From Schistocerca nitens (lineage: Eukaryota; Arthropoda; Insecta; Orthoptera; Acrididae), in assembly GCF_023898315.1 (NCBI RefSeq), contig NC_064617.1:621045000-621108999 (forward strand): a stretch of 64,000 nucleotides of DNA, given 5' to 3'. Positions 1-10,350 of this stretch are shown here, one piece after another; the first letter of the stretch is position 1; each line of letters starts with the position of its first letter. Position numbers and translations under genes: made by a program. The notes below the pieces were generated by a model. That model made no database searches, was not told the DNA's origin, and saw only the letters and a list, made by a program, of their open reading frames with translations.

Positions 1-200
1 GCAGTGGAGAGCAGACAATGAGAGGAAGGGGAAGGAGGAAGAGTGGAAGGGGTACTGACGCAGACTTCGTATTGGCAGGAAATCTAGTATGAACCAGATC
101 ATATGAGTTTTTATGGTAAAGTTTTTTAACAAAAGAAAGGTTGCCTCTTGATGGCAACCTACATTTAGACTGATTACATTTGAAGGTTAACTTATTATAT
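1..200. other. Unassigned flank
   Basis: A purine-rich start (gaggaaggggaagg-type sequence) followed by AT-rich DNA. I see no gene or known repeat here. It ends at the palindrome beside the first Tc1-like element. Confidence 0.3.
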
Positions 201-210
201 ATTTCCAGGA

Positions 211-258
<48 letters not shown>

Positions 259-268
259 TCCTGGAAAT
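201..268. repeat. 68-bp palindrome: two facing Tc1 terminal-repeat ends around (TA)n
   Basis: Positions 201-215 read atttccaggagtata and 254-268 are its exact reverse complement. The 46-bp (TA)n tract between them is itself palindromic, so the whole stretch can pair with itself. The right half is the genuine terminal inverted repeat of the Tc1-like element starting at about 256. The left half is an outward-facing copy of the same terminus with no element attached. Confidence 0.85.
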
Positions 269-1651
269 TGAAATAAGAACACCGTGAATTCATTGTCCCA
301 GGAAGGGGAAACTTTATTGACACATTCCTGGGGTCAGATACATCACATTATCACACTGACAGAACCACAGGCACATAGACACAGGCAACAGAGCATGCAC
401 AATGTCGGCACTAGTACAGTGTATATCCACCTTTCGCAGCAATGCAGGCTGCTATTCTCCCATGGAGACGATCGTAGAGATGCTGGATGTAGTCCTGTGG
501 AACGGCTTGCCATGCCATTTCCACCTGGCGCCTCAGTTGGACCAGCGTTCGTGCTGGACGTGCAGACCGCGTGAGACGACGCTTCATCCAGTCCCAAACA
601 TGCTCAATGGGGGACAGATCCGGAGATCTTGCTGGCCAGGGTAGTTGACTTACACCTTCTAGAGCACGTTGGGTGGCACGGGATACATGCGGACGTCCAT
701 TGTCCTGTTGGAACAGCAAGTTCCCTTGCCGGTCTAGGAATGGTAGAACGATGGGTTCGATGACGGTTTGGATGTACCGTGCACTATTCAGTGTCCCCTC
801 GACGATCACCAGTGGTGTACGGCCAGTGTAGGAGATCGCTCCCCACACCATGATGCCGGGTGTTGGCCCTGTGTGCCTCGGTCGTATGCAGTCCTGATTG
901 TGGCGCTCACCTGCACGGCGCCAAACACGCATACGACCATCATTGGCACCAAGGCAGAAGCGACTCTCATCGCTGAAGACGACACGTCTCCATTCGTCCC
1001 TCCATTCACGCCTGTCGCGACACCACTGGAGGCGGGCTGCACGATGTTGGGGCGTGAGCGGAAGACGGCCTAACGGTGTGCTGGACCGTAGCCCAGCTTC
1101 ATGGAGACGGTTGCGAATGGTCCTCGCCGATACCCCAGGAGCAACAGTGTCCCTAATTTGCTGGGAAGTGGCGGTGCGGTCCCCTACGGCACTGCGTAGG
1201 ATCCTAGGGTCTTGGCGTGCATCCGTGCGTCGCTGCGGTCCGGTCCCAGGTCGACGGGCACGTGCACCTTCCGCCGACCACTGGCGACAACATCAATGTA
1301 CTGTGGAGACCTCACGCCCCACGTGTTGAGCAATTCGGCGGTACGTCCACCCGGCCTCCCGCATGCCCACTATACGCCCTCGCTCAAAGTCCGTCAACTG
1401 CACATACGGTTCACGTCCACGCTGTCGCGGCATGCTACCAGTGTTAAAGACTGCGATGGAGCTCCGTATGCCACGGCAAACTGGCTGACACTGACGGCGG
1501 CGGTGCACAAATGCTGCGCAGCTAGCGCCATTCGACGGCCAACACCGCGGTTCCTGGTGTGTCCGCTGTGCCGTGCGTGTGATCATTGCTTGTACAGCCC
1601 TCTCGCAGTGTCCGGAGCAAGTATGGTGGGTCTGACACACCGGTGTCAATG
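256..1651 (-). mobile_element. Tc1-like transposon, copy A1, one end missing
   Basis: This copy is colinear, on the opposite strand, with the intact element at 61143-62564. Its left terminus (from 256, after TA at 254-255) matches the 3' end of that element. At the other end, similarity stops at about 1651, just after the cggtgtcaatgt block, so roughly the last 28 bp including the second terminal inverted repeat are gone. It cannot be mobilised as it stands. The copies differ by scattered substitutions and share the same coding length. Confidence 0.92.
411..1433 (-). pseudogene. Tc1-like transposase, one nonsense codon (copy A1)
   Basis: The frame runs from the ATG at 1433-1431 (protein start MPRQRGREPYVQL) to the stop at 411, 340 codons, the same length as the intact copy at 61387-62409. 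It encodes an N-terminal helix-turn-helix region (FERGRIVGMREAGWTYRRI), then a DDE catalytic domain with FSDESRF, LFQQDNGRPH and SPIEHVWDW. The frame is open apart from one TGA at 1295-1293, at codon 47, where the intact copy has AGA (Arg). No indel is present. The product would therefore stop inside the DNA-binding domain. The asparagine-alanine of QQDNARPH is NG here. Family assignment is firm; inactivity follows from the stop and the lost terminal repeat. Confidence 0.9.
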
Positions 1652-2063
1652 TAGGCCATGAATGTTAAAAACACAATAAAAGTAAACGTGTGATTTCTTG
1701 GTAAACAAAGGGTGATGGAAATTTCTCACTATTTTTTATGTATACAACACGAAAAATACCATAAGAATCACGATGAAATTTGGAAAAATTTTCGCATCTC
1801 AGACTAAGTATATTAAGATATATGCCCATGTCAAAAAAACATATGCTTCAAGTGAAAATCATAAATTGGCCTCGTGTTGAAATAAATGTGAACAATCTGA
1901 ATTCTTTGCACCAGCTTAGAGATATTGACCATACTCCTTTAACTTGCAGTACTGCCACATCTAAAATATGTAAGTACACTGATGTGACTCATCATGATCT
2001 AAGCCAGGATGATCTTTACCACCAGCTTCACACACTCTTACTTGGCGTAATCAGTATATATTA
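1652..2063. other. Unassigned AT-rich spacer
   Basis: AT-rich sequence between the Tc1-like copy and the LINE 3' end. A 94-codon open stretch at 1780-2064 shows no domain I recognise and has no codon pattern that persuades me it is coding. Confidence 0.3.
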
Positions 2064-2545
2064 GCTACATCTACATCATCTGCATCTTCATGGATACTCC
2101 GCAAATCGCACTTAACTGCCTGGCAGAGGGTTCATCGAACCACCTTTACCTTATTTTCACATTCGGAGGAGAAAGTTTGCGATTGAAATTTCGTGAGAAT
2201 ATTCCGCCCAACGAAAAAAGCCTTTGTTCTAATGGTGTCCACCCTAAATCCTGTATCATGTATGTGACTCTCTCTCCCCCAATTTCGCGATGATACAAAA
2301 CGTGCTCCTCTTCTTTGAACTTTCTCTAGATACTCCGTTAATTCTATCAGGTAAAGACCCCAGACCGCGCAACAGTACTCACAAGACGACGGACAAGCGT
2401 AGTGTAGGCAGTATCTTTGGTGGATCTGTTACATTTTCCAAGGATTCTGCCAATAAAGCGCAGTCTTTGGTTTGCCTTCCCCACAACATTTCTGTGTCTT
2501 CCAATTTAAATTGTTCATGATTGTAATTCCTAGGCACGTACGTGA
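2064..2545 (-). mobile_element. LINE 3' end (CR1-like), truncated
   Basis: Read on the minus strand this ends in the motif ...gatgcagatgatgtagatgtagc at 2064-2095, preceded by the 'aaccctctgccaggca' block (about 2113-2132 complemented). The same 3' signature appears on the plus strand at 52210-52275. The body towards 2545 contains the C-terminal coding tail of a non-LTR reverse transcriptase ORF with frameshifts. The 5' part of the element is missing, as usual for LINE copies. The clade is assigned from memory of the repeat, not from a search. Confidence 0.65.
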
Positions 2546-2694
2546 AAGCATACAATGTGCATGCCGCTGAAATTCAGAAATGAGTCCCGGTACGATCAAA
2601 GGAGTTGTATAGTGTGGTAGCCCTTTATCTCTTATCGATGAAGATAGTTCCAGTTTTCACCTAAATGGCGTGTTTTTGAAAATATAAGAGCTGC

Positions 2695-2925
2695 GAAGTT
2701 TCGCACTTCAGAAATTTCTAGAACATTTCAGAATATTCGAGACCATTTCAGAGCATTCTACAACATTCTGGAATGTTCGACAATGATCCGGGATGTTCTG
2801 GAATGTTCGAGAATAATCTGGAACAATCGCGAAAATTCCAAGATGTTTGGAAACATCACAAAACGTCCCAGATCATTGTGGAATATTCCAGAACACTCTC
2901 GAATGATTGTGAAACGTTATGAAAA
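2695..2925. promoter_or_regulatory. Heat-shock-element array, 10-bp period
   Basis: About 230 bp of alternating GAA and TTC triplets spaced five bases apart, the binding pattern of heat-shock factor (nGAAnnTTCn). Perfect runs include GAA2711-TTC2716-GAA2721, GAA2731-TTC2736, TTC2766-GAA2771-TTC2776, TTC2796-GAA2801-TTC2806-GAA2811, GAA2831-TTC2836 and GAA2881-TTC2886-GAA2891, then GAA at 2901, 2911 and 2921. All of these from GAA2711 onwards stay in one 5-bp register, so this may have grown as a 10-bp tandem repeat. It lies directly upstream of a CCAAT palindrome and TATA box. The binding-site match is seen; heat inducibility is inferred. Confidence 0.85.
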
Positions 2926-2981
2926 ATTGCGGGCCATTCGAAGACATTTTGGTATCTTCTTGAATTCACCACTACTGGGGC

Positions 2982-3060
2982 TACCAATTGGTAGGAGTAT
3001 ATAAAGCAAGACTCGTCGTGTGTTTGAATGTTAGTTTTTTATCAGTGGTGAAGGGAGGAA
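2982..3060 (+). promoter_or_regulatory. Core promoter: CCAAT palindrome, TATA box, leader
   Basis: A perfect 14-bp palindrome ctaccaattggtag at about 2981-2994 supplies a CCAAT motif on each strand. A TATA box (gtatataaag) follows at 2997-3006. Transcription would be expected to start about 25-35 bp downstream, near 3030. The arrangement of heat-shock elements, CCAAT and TATA resembles an insect hsp70-type promoter. The next good start codon is gaccATGGcc at 3204-3206, which opens the Helitron Rep reading frame. Confidence 0.7.
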
Positions 3061-3203
3061 CTGAATAAGTAGTGCAGTGAGTGAATAAAAACAGTCAGGC
3101 CGCTACAATGACTGAACATTAATCGAAAATAAAGTGTGGAAAGTGTGTAAAGTGTACTTGGTGTGTTCGTTAATAAAAAGTTCATTTTATTTGTATTTTA
3201 GAC

Positions 3204-6045
3204 CATGGCCAAACGTGAAGGAGGAGGAGATCTTGGCAGTTCTGATATAAAACGATGAAAGAAAAAAGAGTAGTGAAAAAACTAAATAGACGAAGAGCGC
3301 GAAGCAGATTTAAGATTCCAACGAGAGACAGTGAGCACCGTGCGAAGCTGAGAAACCGACAAACAACGAAACGAATGGACTGAAGGACCAAGTATTGCGA
3401 CACAATCCTGTAACAAAATACTCAGAACCCAAGCCAGCCATGAAAATATCACCCTACGAGAAATGCGAACAAGGACAAGTAAACAGTGCAACCTAATAAA
3501 TGAAGCATTCCAATACGACCATGCGGAAGAATATGACGAAAACAAACTCGTCGCAATCGGAAAAATGGATAACATCTGCCAATTTTGAACGCGAAAAAAT
3601 TCAGCAGAGAAACAATAGGACTCTGTTGCTTGAATGGAAATATTCTATAACCACCACTGGAAGAATCGCCGATGGAATTTTTACTTTACATTACCGGGGA
3701 AACTTCAAAATCAAAACACTTTCTTCAAAATATCAAAGCCGAATACTCCTACTTCTAAATGAATTACTTCGATGTTACTTATACCAACACTAAGAGATAT
3801 GAAATCGATTATGATTTTACATTCAAGGACAACTCTATCAGAACATGAGGTCATTACTATCACCACACAACGAAGCACAAATATCAGTGGATTGAGACGA
3901 GAAGTAGTCCAAGATGTACAGAGGATCTTACACAAATACAATAAACTACTTAACACATTCAAAACAGCACAAAACCTAATGATTTCTGATGAGTATAAAG
4001 TTATAATTCGGGCCGACAAAAGATAACCAAGAGAACGTCGATTTAATGCACTACAGATCGCCGTCGTAATTGTGGACAGCGAAATCAGAAACTATGACAT
4101 CATTATATAACGAAGAAGAGAAGGACTACAACGCATTGCAGAGACGCACCGTTCATAAGATACCCTCAAATATCCATTTATGTTTCTGCAAGGAGAGGAC
4201 GGATATCACTTTAATGAGAAACAAATTCAACCTGAAACAGGCGTAGAAAGAAACAAAAACTTCACCTCAAAGGACTTCGATGCATACAGCTTAATGATCA
4301 GAGAGATAGACATACAATCACAATCGCAGCACTTGCCGTTTATTCCAACAACTCATGCTGTCCAAAATAGAAGCGGAACGGATGCTTTATACAAGACCGA
4401 ACCAGAAGAAACTACGCACTGAAGAATACATTCGCCTTAGAGATGCAATACTAAATGACGGAACCATTGAAGACAGTGGAACAATGGTAATCTTACCCTC
4501 ATCATACACAGAAATTGCGAGACACATCCACGAATACACTTAAGATGCCTACATAAAGAAATATGGACGACATGACCTCTTCAAAACATTCACATGCAAC
4601 TTGTTCTAGCCAGAAATCGAAGAACAACCATGATATGGACAAGACCCATGCATCGACGCGACATAATAGCTCGAGATTTCCGACAAAAATAAATAAGGTA
4701 TGTTAGAGTCACCACAAAACATATCTTAGAAACCGTTGGATGCTGAATGTACACAATAGAATGGAAAAAAAGAGGACTGCTTCAATCCCATGGCTAAATG
4801 ACAGAATTCATCCCCATGGATGTCGACAAAATCACCCAAGCTGAATTTCTCAATCCATAATAAGATCCGGAACTGTATGACATACTAGTGAAAAACTAAA
4901 TTCATGGACCATGCGGGCAATTAAGCCCCAATGAGTGATGGAAGATGTACAAAAAAATACCCAAGACCATACCTGGAAGACACATAGACCGGAGTTCATG
5001 GCTATCCCAAATACAGAAGACGATCACCGAAAAACCGTTGCTTCACAGCAAAAACACGAATAACAGACAACGAAATACTGGATACATTATCAGTGGTTAG
5101 TATCATACAACACACTACTTCCCAAAATGTTCCAAGGACACATAATTAAAAAATACTGCAGTTCAGTGGAATCAATCAAATATGTCTGTAAGTTTATGAA
5201 CATAGGCAGTGACATGGCAGTATTTCAAACAGTGAAAAGGCGGCGACCAACAAAACAAAAGTGATTAGATCCTCATGTACCAAATGGGAAGAAACGTCAA
5301 CAGTAACGAAGCAGCGTGGCCGATTTTCTGTTTTCTCGTACACGAACGCAAACCAACTGTGCAACATTTAGCCGTACATTTGGAGAATGGACAGAGAGTT
5401 TACTTCACAAAATACACCACAGAAAAATTGCAAATAAACCACCTCAGAACACAACATTAACAGCTTTTAGTCAACTGTGCCAAACGGATCCATTCGCGAA
5501 AACATTGTTATATTTTATTATACGTGGAACACAACAAGAAAAATCTTTCAGCGACGAAAACAAGGAATTCCAGTAGAAGATCATCCAGGAATTATGAAAT
5601 CTGGCGCACTAGGCAGAGTATACACCGTACGCCGAATGTTTCTATTCTTGATGCTGCTGCACGAAACACGGATACCAACAAATTTCACACATCTCAAGAC
5701 TGACCGTTACCTATGCCAGACGTACAGAGAAGCATGCTAACGCTTAGTACTGCTGGAAAACGACAACCACTGAAAATTAACACTACAAGAACCCTCACAT
5801 ACTGACAGTGAGATGTAACCCTTCGAATCCAAACAGCTATTGGTCTCCTTCATAGAAAATATGAGTGATAACGTACTGTACCAAATACGACACGCTCATC
5901 TTGAACTGACCATCGAATTCAACGATTACATTTCAAATGAAACACTAATTCACCTAGAAAATTAATATCTAGCGATAAACAACCAGGCCTTAGTAATATT
6001 TGGTACGCAAGCTCCTCGAAATGATGCCATCAGTTTGCATTGCTC
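3204..6045 (+). pseudogene. Helitron Rep/helicase polyprotein, N-terminal and Rep portion (broken)
   Basis: The likely start is an ATG in strong context (gaccATGGcc) followed by MAKREGGGDLGSSDIKR and then a stop. Beyond it, pieces in shifting frames match the Helitron polyprotein order: a region around 3500-3650 (QYDH..., IGKMDNICQFC-type), 3900-4030 (MISDEYKVIIRADKR), 4180-4330 (LQGEDGYHFNEKQIQPETG), 4355-4540 (KIEAERMLYTRPNQKKLRTE), 4549-4600 (KYGRHDLFKTFTCN), 4651-4692 (RRDIIARDFRQK), 5275-5460 (HLAVHLENGQRVYFT) and 5600-5740 (LLHETRIPTNFTHLKTDRY). Rep nicks DNA for rolling-circle transposition. At least ten frameshifts or stops are present, so no functional protein is made. Confidence 0.8.
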
Positions 6046-6059
6046 CCACACTTAAGGAA

Positions 6060-6245
6060 TTGTAAGAAAATGAGACTACTTCAGCCGTCCTTATGATCTG
6101 AAGTGTTGTTTAGTTACAAGTTTAGGCTCTTCAAGGCGCCGTCTTCAGGCATTAGTCGATGCTGAAGGGGTTATCACGATCCATGTATACGTTGCATCAG
6201 TAGCCAACACAACTGGTTTATGCAGACTATCTGTAACTGTGATGC
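6060..6245. repeat. Repeat insertion sharing an end with 54.75 kb
   Basis: Interrupts the Helitron between Rep and helicase pieces. Its edge at 6060-6098 is, in reverse complement, close to identical to 54748-54786 (both contain the block cagccgtccttatgatc or its complement next to ttgtaagaaaa). The body carries a 'gtcttcaggcattagtcgatgctga' type sequence. I cannot assign a class; shared termini at two sites in the window show it is dispersed. Confidence 0.5.
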
Positions 6246-6330
6246 CGCTAGGCGTAGCCACGCGTTCTGAGGCATCTTCTCACGGTCCGCACGGCTTCCC
6301 CCCGTCGGAGGTTCGAGTCCTCCCTCGGGT

Positions 6331-6375
<45 letters not shown>

Positions 6376-6480
6376 GTTCATAGCGTAAGTTAGTTTAAGA
6401 TATATTAAGTAGTCTGTAATCTTAGAGACCGATGACCTAAGCAGTTTGGTCCCATAAGTTCTTACCACAAATTTACAAAT
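6246..6480 (+). mobile_element. tRNA-derived SINE, family A2, with (GT)n
   Basis: The head carries an RNA polymerase III B-box-like motif (ggttcgagtcc, 6310-6320) followed by the family's 'cctcgggtac' block. A (GT)n tract lies at 6332-6372, then the body with 'gtaagttagtttaaga...ttagagaccgatgacctaagcag'. The same family occurs at 18318-18522, 28236-28388 and 52345-52510. The (GT)n has expanded where the consensus has a short gtgtgtg. The copy sits inside the Helitron helicase region. Confidence 0.8.
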
Positions 6481-7625
6481 TTGTAACTGCCCCGTCAGCA
6501 TTTCAACCATCAACAGCCAGGACGTACGGAAGGAAGACGAGCTGCCCATATCGCCCTAAAACTACCATTCAATACGATAATCGAAGAACAATTCACGGTA
6601 AGTAAAACCTTCAGAGTATCTGGACGGGGTCAGCTTCCAAGGTAAGCTAAAATTACCTTCTGAGACGAACGCACAATGGCACATAAAGTTACTCAAAGCT
6701 ATGGACAGAATATTACAATACTTGCGAAGAACCACTGAAGTGCTGGAAGCTCAACTCATACTCTCGGGAGCTTTTTGACAAAAACTTGTCTCCAAGTCAA
6801 CACCAGCAGACGATATCAATGCATGCAAAAAAAATATCACGTCTCTCACCACACATACAAATATTGCGGCTAACAAAGAGTACGAGAGTTGAGCTATCGA
6901 AAGACAAAGCCACTGCACATTTTGATTAACAACTTTTACAAACAGGGGCAGGCACATAGCTTTTTCGACCAGACGACCGGCCTCATTAAACTCTACAGAG
7001 ACTTCTGCAACATAGCCACTACAGGAAACGAGCTCATAGACCAAATGTATCCAAACATTGTTCACATCTGTACTAATCCGCAATAGCTATTTGAAAAGGC
7101 AATTCTGGCTACTGAAAATAATATTGTCAACGATATCAACTTTAATATTCAAAACAAAATTCTCGGTGAAGAGAGAAAATACAAATCGATCGTCATGATG
7201 CTAAACGCTGAGGAAAATGTGAACTTCTCTACAGAAATCCTAAACTCTTTGCAAGTAGCAGGAGTGTCATTACATTTGGCTTGAAATTGGATCTCAGATC
7301 ATACTACTCAGAAATCTCAACTCACCAAAACTTAATAATTATAAAGAAACAAGTGTGGTCGTCGAACAGTGATCCAATACCATCATCGAAGGCGAACTTA
7401 TGACTGGAAAGTACAAAGGACACACACATTTTATCCCCAGAATACCACTGATCTCTACTGAACTGTCATTCCAATTTAAAAGACTGCAATTTCCAGTCAA
7501 ATTAGCCTACAGTTTTACAATTAACAAAGTGCAAGGACAAACTTCTAATATTGCGGCATCAACCTCAAAAACTCCTGCTTCTCTCATGGTCATCTATACG
7601 TAGGTTGCTCTCGAAGAGGAAATTC
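6480..7625 (+). pseudogene. Helitron PIF1-type helicase domain (broken)
   Basis: Fragments of the C-terminal helicase half of the Helitron polyprotein: GRRAAHIALKLPFN at about 6535-6580, LKAMDRILQYLR and LILSGAF near 6690-6770 (family consensus has SGDF, so the Asp is lost), TPADDINACKKN near 6800, ENELIDQMYPNIVHICTNP near 7025-7080, then FQFKRLQFPVKLAYSFTINKVQGQT at 7470-7545 and, one frame away, LYVGCSR near 7595. The Walker A segment expected just before 6535 is absent, apparently displaced by the SINE and repeat insertions. The helicase would unwind DNA during rolling-circle transposition; this copy is dead. Confidence 0.8.
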
Positions 7626-7812
7626 GATAAATTTTTACATATATTCTCCATATAACAAAATAAAAAATTTTCTTTATAAACAAGTATTGTAAATAGTTAC
7701 AACATGTTTTCAACAAATTTTTTTACCTCTTGTATTTCAAAGTTCACCTTTTATTCCAACTACCATATAATCTCATATCAACTCCATGAGCGAAGCCGGG
7801 AGGCCCAGCTGC

Positions 7813-9240
7813 AATAAATAATAATATGCTGTCCCATCTTTAGTGTTCCACAGAGCTGAGTACCCTGTCATTGCATAAACGCCGATGAGGTGAACTGGTC
7901 CACATAGATATGAACAGGCGCTGTATTCTTCATTCAGACGAATTAGAAAATAGTTCGTATAAAATAGTTAATATTGTATTGCATTGTCGTGCTGAGGTGG
8001 AGATGCTCCATGCGTGGACTTACTCTTCGAATTCGTGCTGTCAGGTTTCTGAGAGATTATTTTCTGAGGGATTACAGCACGCTGTCTCTCATACACCGAT
8101 ATAGTTACGTTACATGCAGTAATGTTACACGCTATAATTCGGACCCTTCCAAGAGCACGGGGGTTTGTAAAATGCGTCAGCGAGAGGGAAAGTCAACCGA
8201 ATAATATGCCTGACACATAATACACGTGATATTGAGAGCAGAATAAAAAATTCGGAGATATTACTTTTCAGCACACCCTCGTATTTCTTTTGATTGTACT
8301 CAGTGCCTCTCCTTCCGTATCAGAATTCTACTGCTGCCCACATACTACTTAGTTTAACGTGCAATGTGCTTGCCTTCAAATAGTTCGTGCACTGCTTTGT
8401 CTCTGCTCTAAAAAAAGCACATGTGATTAGTGGTAATCTGTCAACCGCACAGTAATTTCCTAAGAGCCTCTTTTCAGAACCAGTTTAACTTTTTTTCAGT
8501 TATGTATTTTCTTGTAATACTACGCTTTCCGTCTCGGTCCCGTCTTTCTTTACGATCAAAGCAATGAGGGTCTCATGGCTGGCAGACGATGCTCTAAAAT
8601 ATGGGCCATCATCGTCCTAGAAGTTTGTTGATAACCGAAGAGGCGCTGAGTACCTGTAACTTCTTTTGTAGAAATTTTCGTCGTTTTCCACCAATTTTAC
8701 ACGTCTGGCATCCCACAAACACAGTGAACACCTGCTCGTCGACAGGTATTCTGACACTACATAAAACCGCGGAAATTGTTCTCCTGTACTGCTCTACATG
8801 TTACTATTGCTATTCAGATATTACTAGCCAGTATTACGTCCATTCAGCAAAAGATAAGGGCCGAATCTATAACTAAAGTTAATATGACAACTAGTTATCG
8901 TAAGTTCTCACACATATCCGATTTTCAGCATCTTTGTGTTATGTGTTAAATTGTGTTATTTGAATTAATATATTAAGTATCTGAATTAATTTGAATTGAT
9001 AATTATTTGAATTAATATTCAAATAGCACAATTAAAGTTTGGGAGGATACTAATTTCCCTTCGTGATTTCACTTGGAAGGATTGGGCCCGAAAATCATCA
9101 AACATTATTCAAATTTTGAAGGTAACCGTCGAAGTTGATGAATTACTATCTGAAGTAAGTTGCAAAAAAAAAAAAAAAAATCTTGGTAGGAATACGAAGT
9201 GATGAAATTTTCTTTCTATGTTGGCAAATGTAAATTTATG
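7813..9240. other. Unassigned stretch
   Basis: No recognisable gene. It contains AT-rich blocks with repeated 'gaattaat' words at about 8960-9010 and a 17-base poly-A at 9164-9180. Short open frames at 7910-8204 and 8601-8876 show nothing recognisable. Confidence 0.3.
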
Positions 9241-9269
9241 CATTTTATTATCATCTGACTAAAATATCA

Positions 9270-9720
9270 TTGTGTCACAATGTTATGCAGATAGATGAGT
9301 GTAAAAAGATTTGGGGATATGAAATGGAACGACCACATATGCTCAGTTCTATGGGAAACAGTGGCGGGCTTCGGTTCACTGGAAGAATACTAGGAAAATA
9401 CATTCGATCTACAAAGGAAATTGTCCACAAAAAGCTAGTGGTACCCTTCCGAGACTAGTGCTCAAGTGAACAGCTAGAGCTGTATGGAGACATTGAACGT
9501 GTACAAAGAAGGGCAACACTCAAGGTCACATATTTCCTTTAGCAATGGACGAGAGACAGGGAGTTTCTGGAGAAATCTATTAGGCAGACTAATAATCACC
9601 GTGGGGTACATACCTTATCTGATACAACACGTGAAGATCCCAGAATACTTGGTCGTATATCAGTGTAACTTTGTACACGTACAACATTGGAGGGAGCGTA
9701 AATTTTTTAGAGTTGCAGTT
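9270..9720 (+). mobile_element. LINE reverse-transcriptase C-terminal remnant
   Basis: The peptide GGLRFTGRILGKYIRSTKE followed by VHKKLVVPFRD, and a little later ERVQRRATLKVTYF, match the region after the RT domain of CR1-like LINEs, where 'RFIGRVLGK', 'STKE..YKKLVRPRLEY' and 'VQRRA' blocks occur in that order. Frameshifts separate the blocks. Only this C-terminal piece is present. Confidence 0.55.
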
Positions 9721-9791
9721 TTCTGTTAAAGGTAGGATGGCTGACAAAGTGCATCATATTTGCTTATGTTTAGTAAACCAGGCCTGGTATG

Positions 9792-10350
9792 CTACATAAT
9801 GGGTGTGAGGAGCATCAAATGTTGAGTGACCAATGTTAAGAACACGCAAATAACTTGGAGATACCGCGTACTCACGTAAAGCAGCGTCACCAGCACCTTA
9901 CAGAGTTTAAAAGGTGCCTCAGTGTGGGACTTCATTCGCTCAGCAAGTCGAATTGAAATATCCGAATTTATGGGGTATCTGGATGTGACACTGGCCCGAT
10001 ATTGGACTGCATAGGAACGTGAAGGCAGGCACACACGCCGTTCACCTTCCGGTCGATTACGTATGACCACGACAAAGAGGGATCCTCGTATTGTGCACCA
10101 AGAACACCGTAAACCCTTGAAATTTACTTGTGCACTCGGAGAACAAATAGGTGACTGCCTTCGGTATTCTGTGTCTTCCCACACCATGCGGACTAGGGAA
10201 TTACCGACCGATGCATAGGTCGTCGATAACACGACAACACAGACGACAGCGTCTGGAGTCGTGCAGTAACTGGAAAGCATGGGCTGCTGATGAACACAGC
10301 AACCATGTCTGATTGTTTTACTGATGTGACAAGACCTTAATTCCAAGGGC
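9792..10350 (+). pseudogene. Tc1-like transposase N-terminal half, family B
   Basis: Plus-strand fragments read HQHLTEFKRCLSVGLHSLS (helix-turn-helix), then one frame away VTLARYWTA stop EREGRHTRR, SGRLRMTTTKRDPRIVHQEH and GEQIGDCLRYSVSSHTMR. These follow the order of a Tc1-family transposase DNA-binding region, including the linker with a TTT.ED.RIV-type second helix-turn-helix. Similarity ends near 10350 at the position where the first catalytic Asp would come, so the DDE domain is missing. The sequence differs clearly from the family at 0.3 and 61 kb. The 184-codon open frame on the opposite strand is a shadow of this. Confidence 0.65.

Larger units (their letters stand above)
2600..7812 (+). 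mobile_element. Helitron, autonomous type, heavily decayed
   Basis: A rolling-circle transposon recognised by pieces of the Rep/helicase polyprotein in order on the plus strand. Rep blocks run from about 3203 to 6040, and PIF1-type helicase blocks from about 6500 to 7625. Downstream, 7790-7812 reads gcgaagccgggaggcccagct, which resembles the GC-rich subterminal hairpin of Helitron 3' ends, although a clean CTRR terminus is not visible. The 5' TC terminus is not resolved; a boundary near 2600 is inferred from where the LINE fragment stops and the promoter-like sequence begins. A SINE and another repeat interrupt the element at about 6060-6480. Numerous frameshifts and stops make it non-functional. 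Confidence 0.8.

Noticed and set aside
2783..3004. 73-codon open frame over the heat-shock-element array
   Set aside because: The Asn/Ile/Glu-rich peptide simply reflects the 10-bp repeat and has no domain; promoter function is the better reading.
9792..10346. 184-codon open frame on the minus strand
   Set aside because: It is antisense to Tc1-like transposase fragments on the plus strand and has no recognisable domain.
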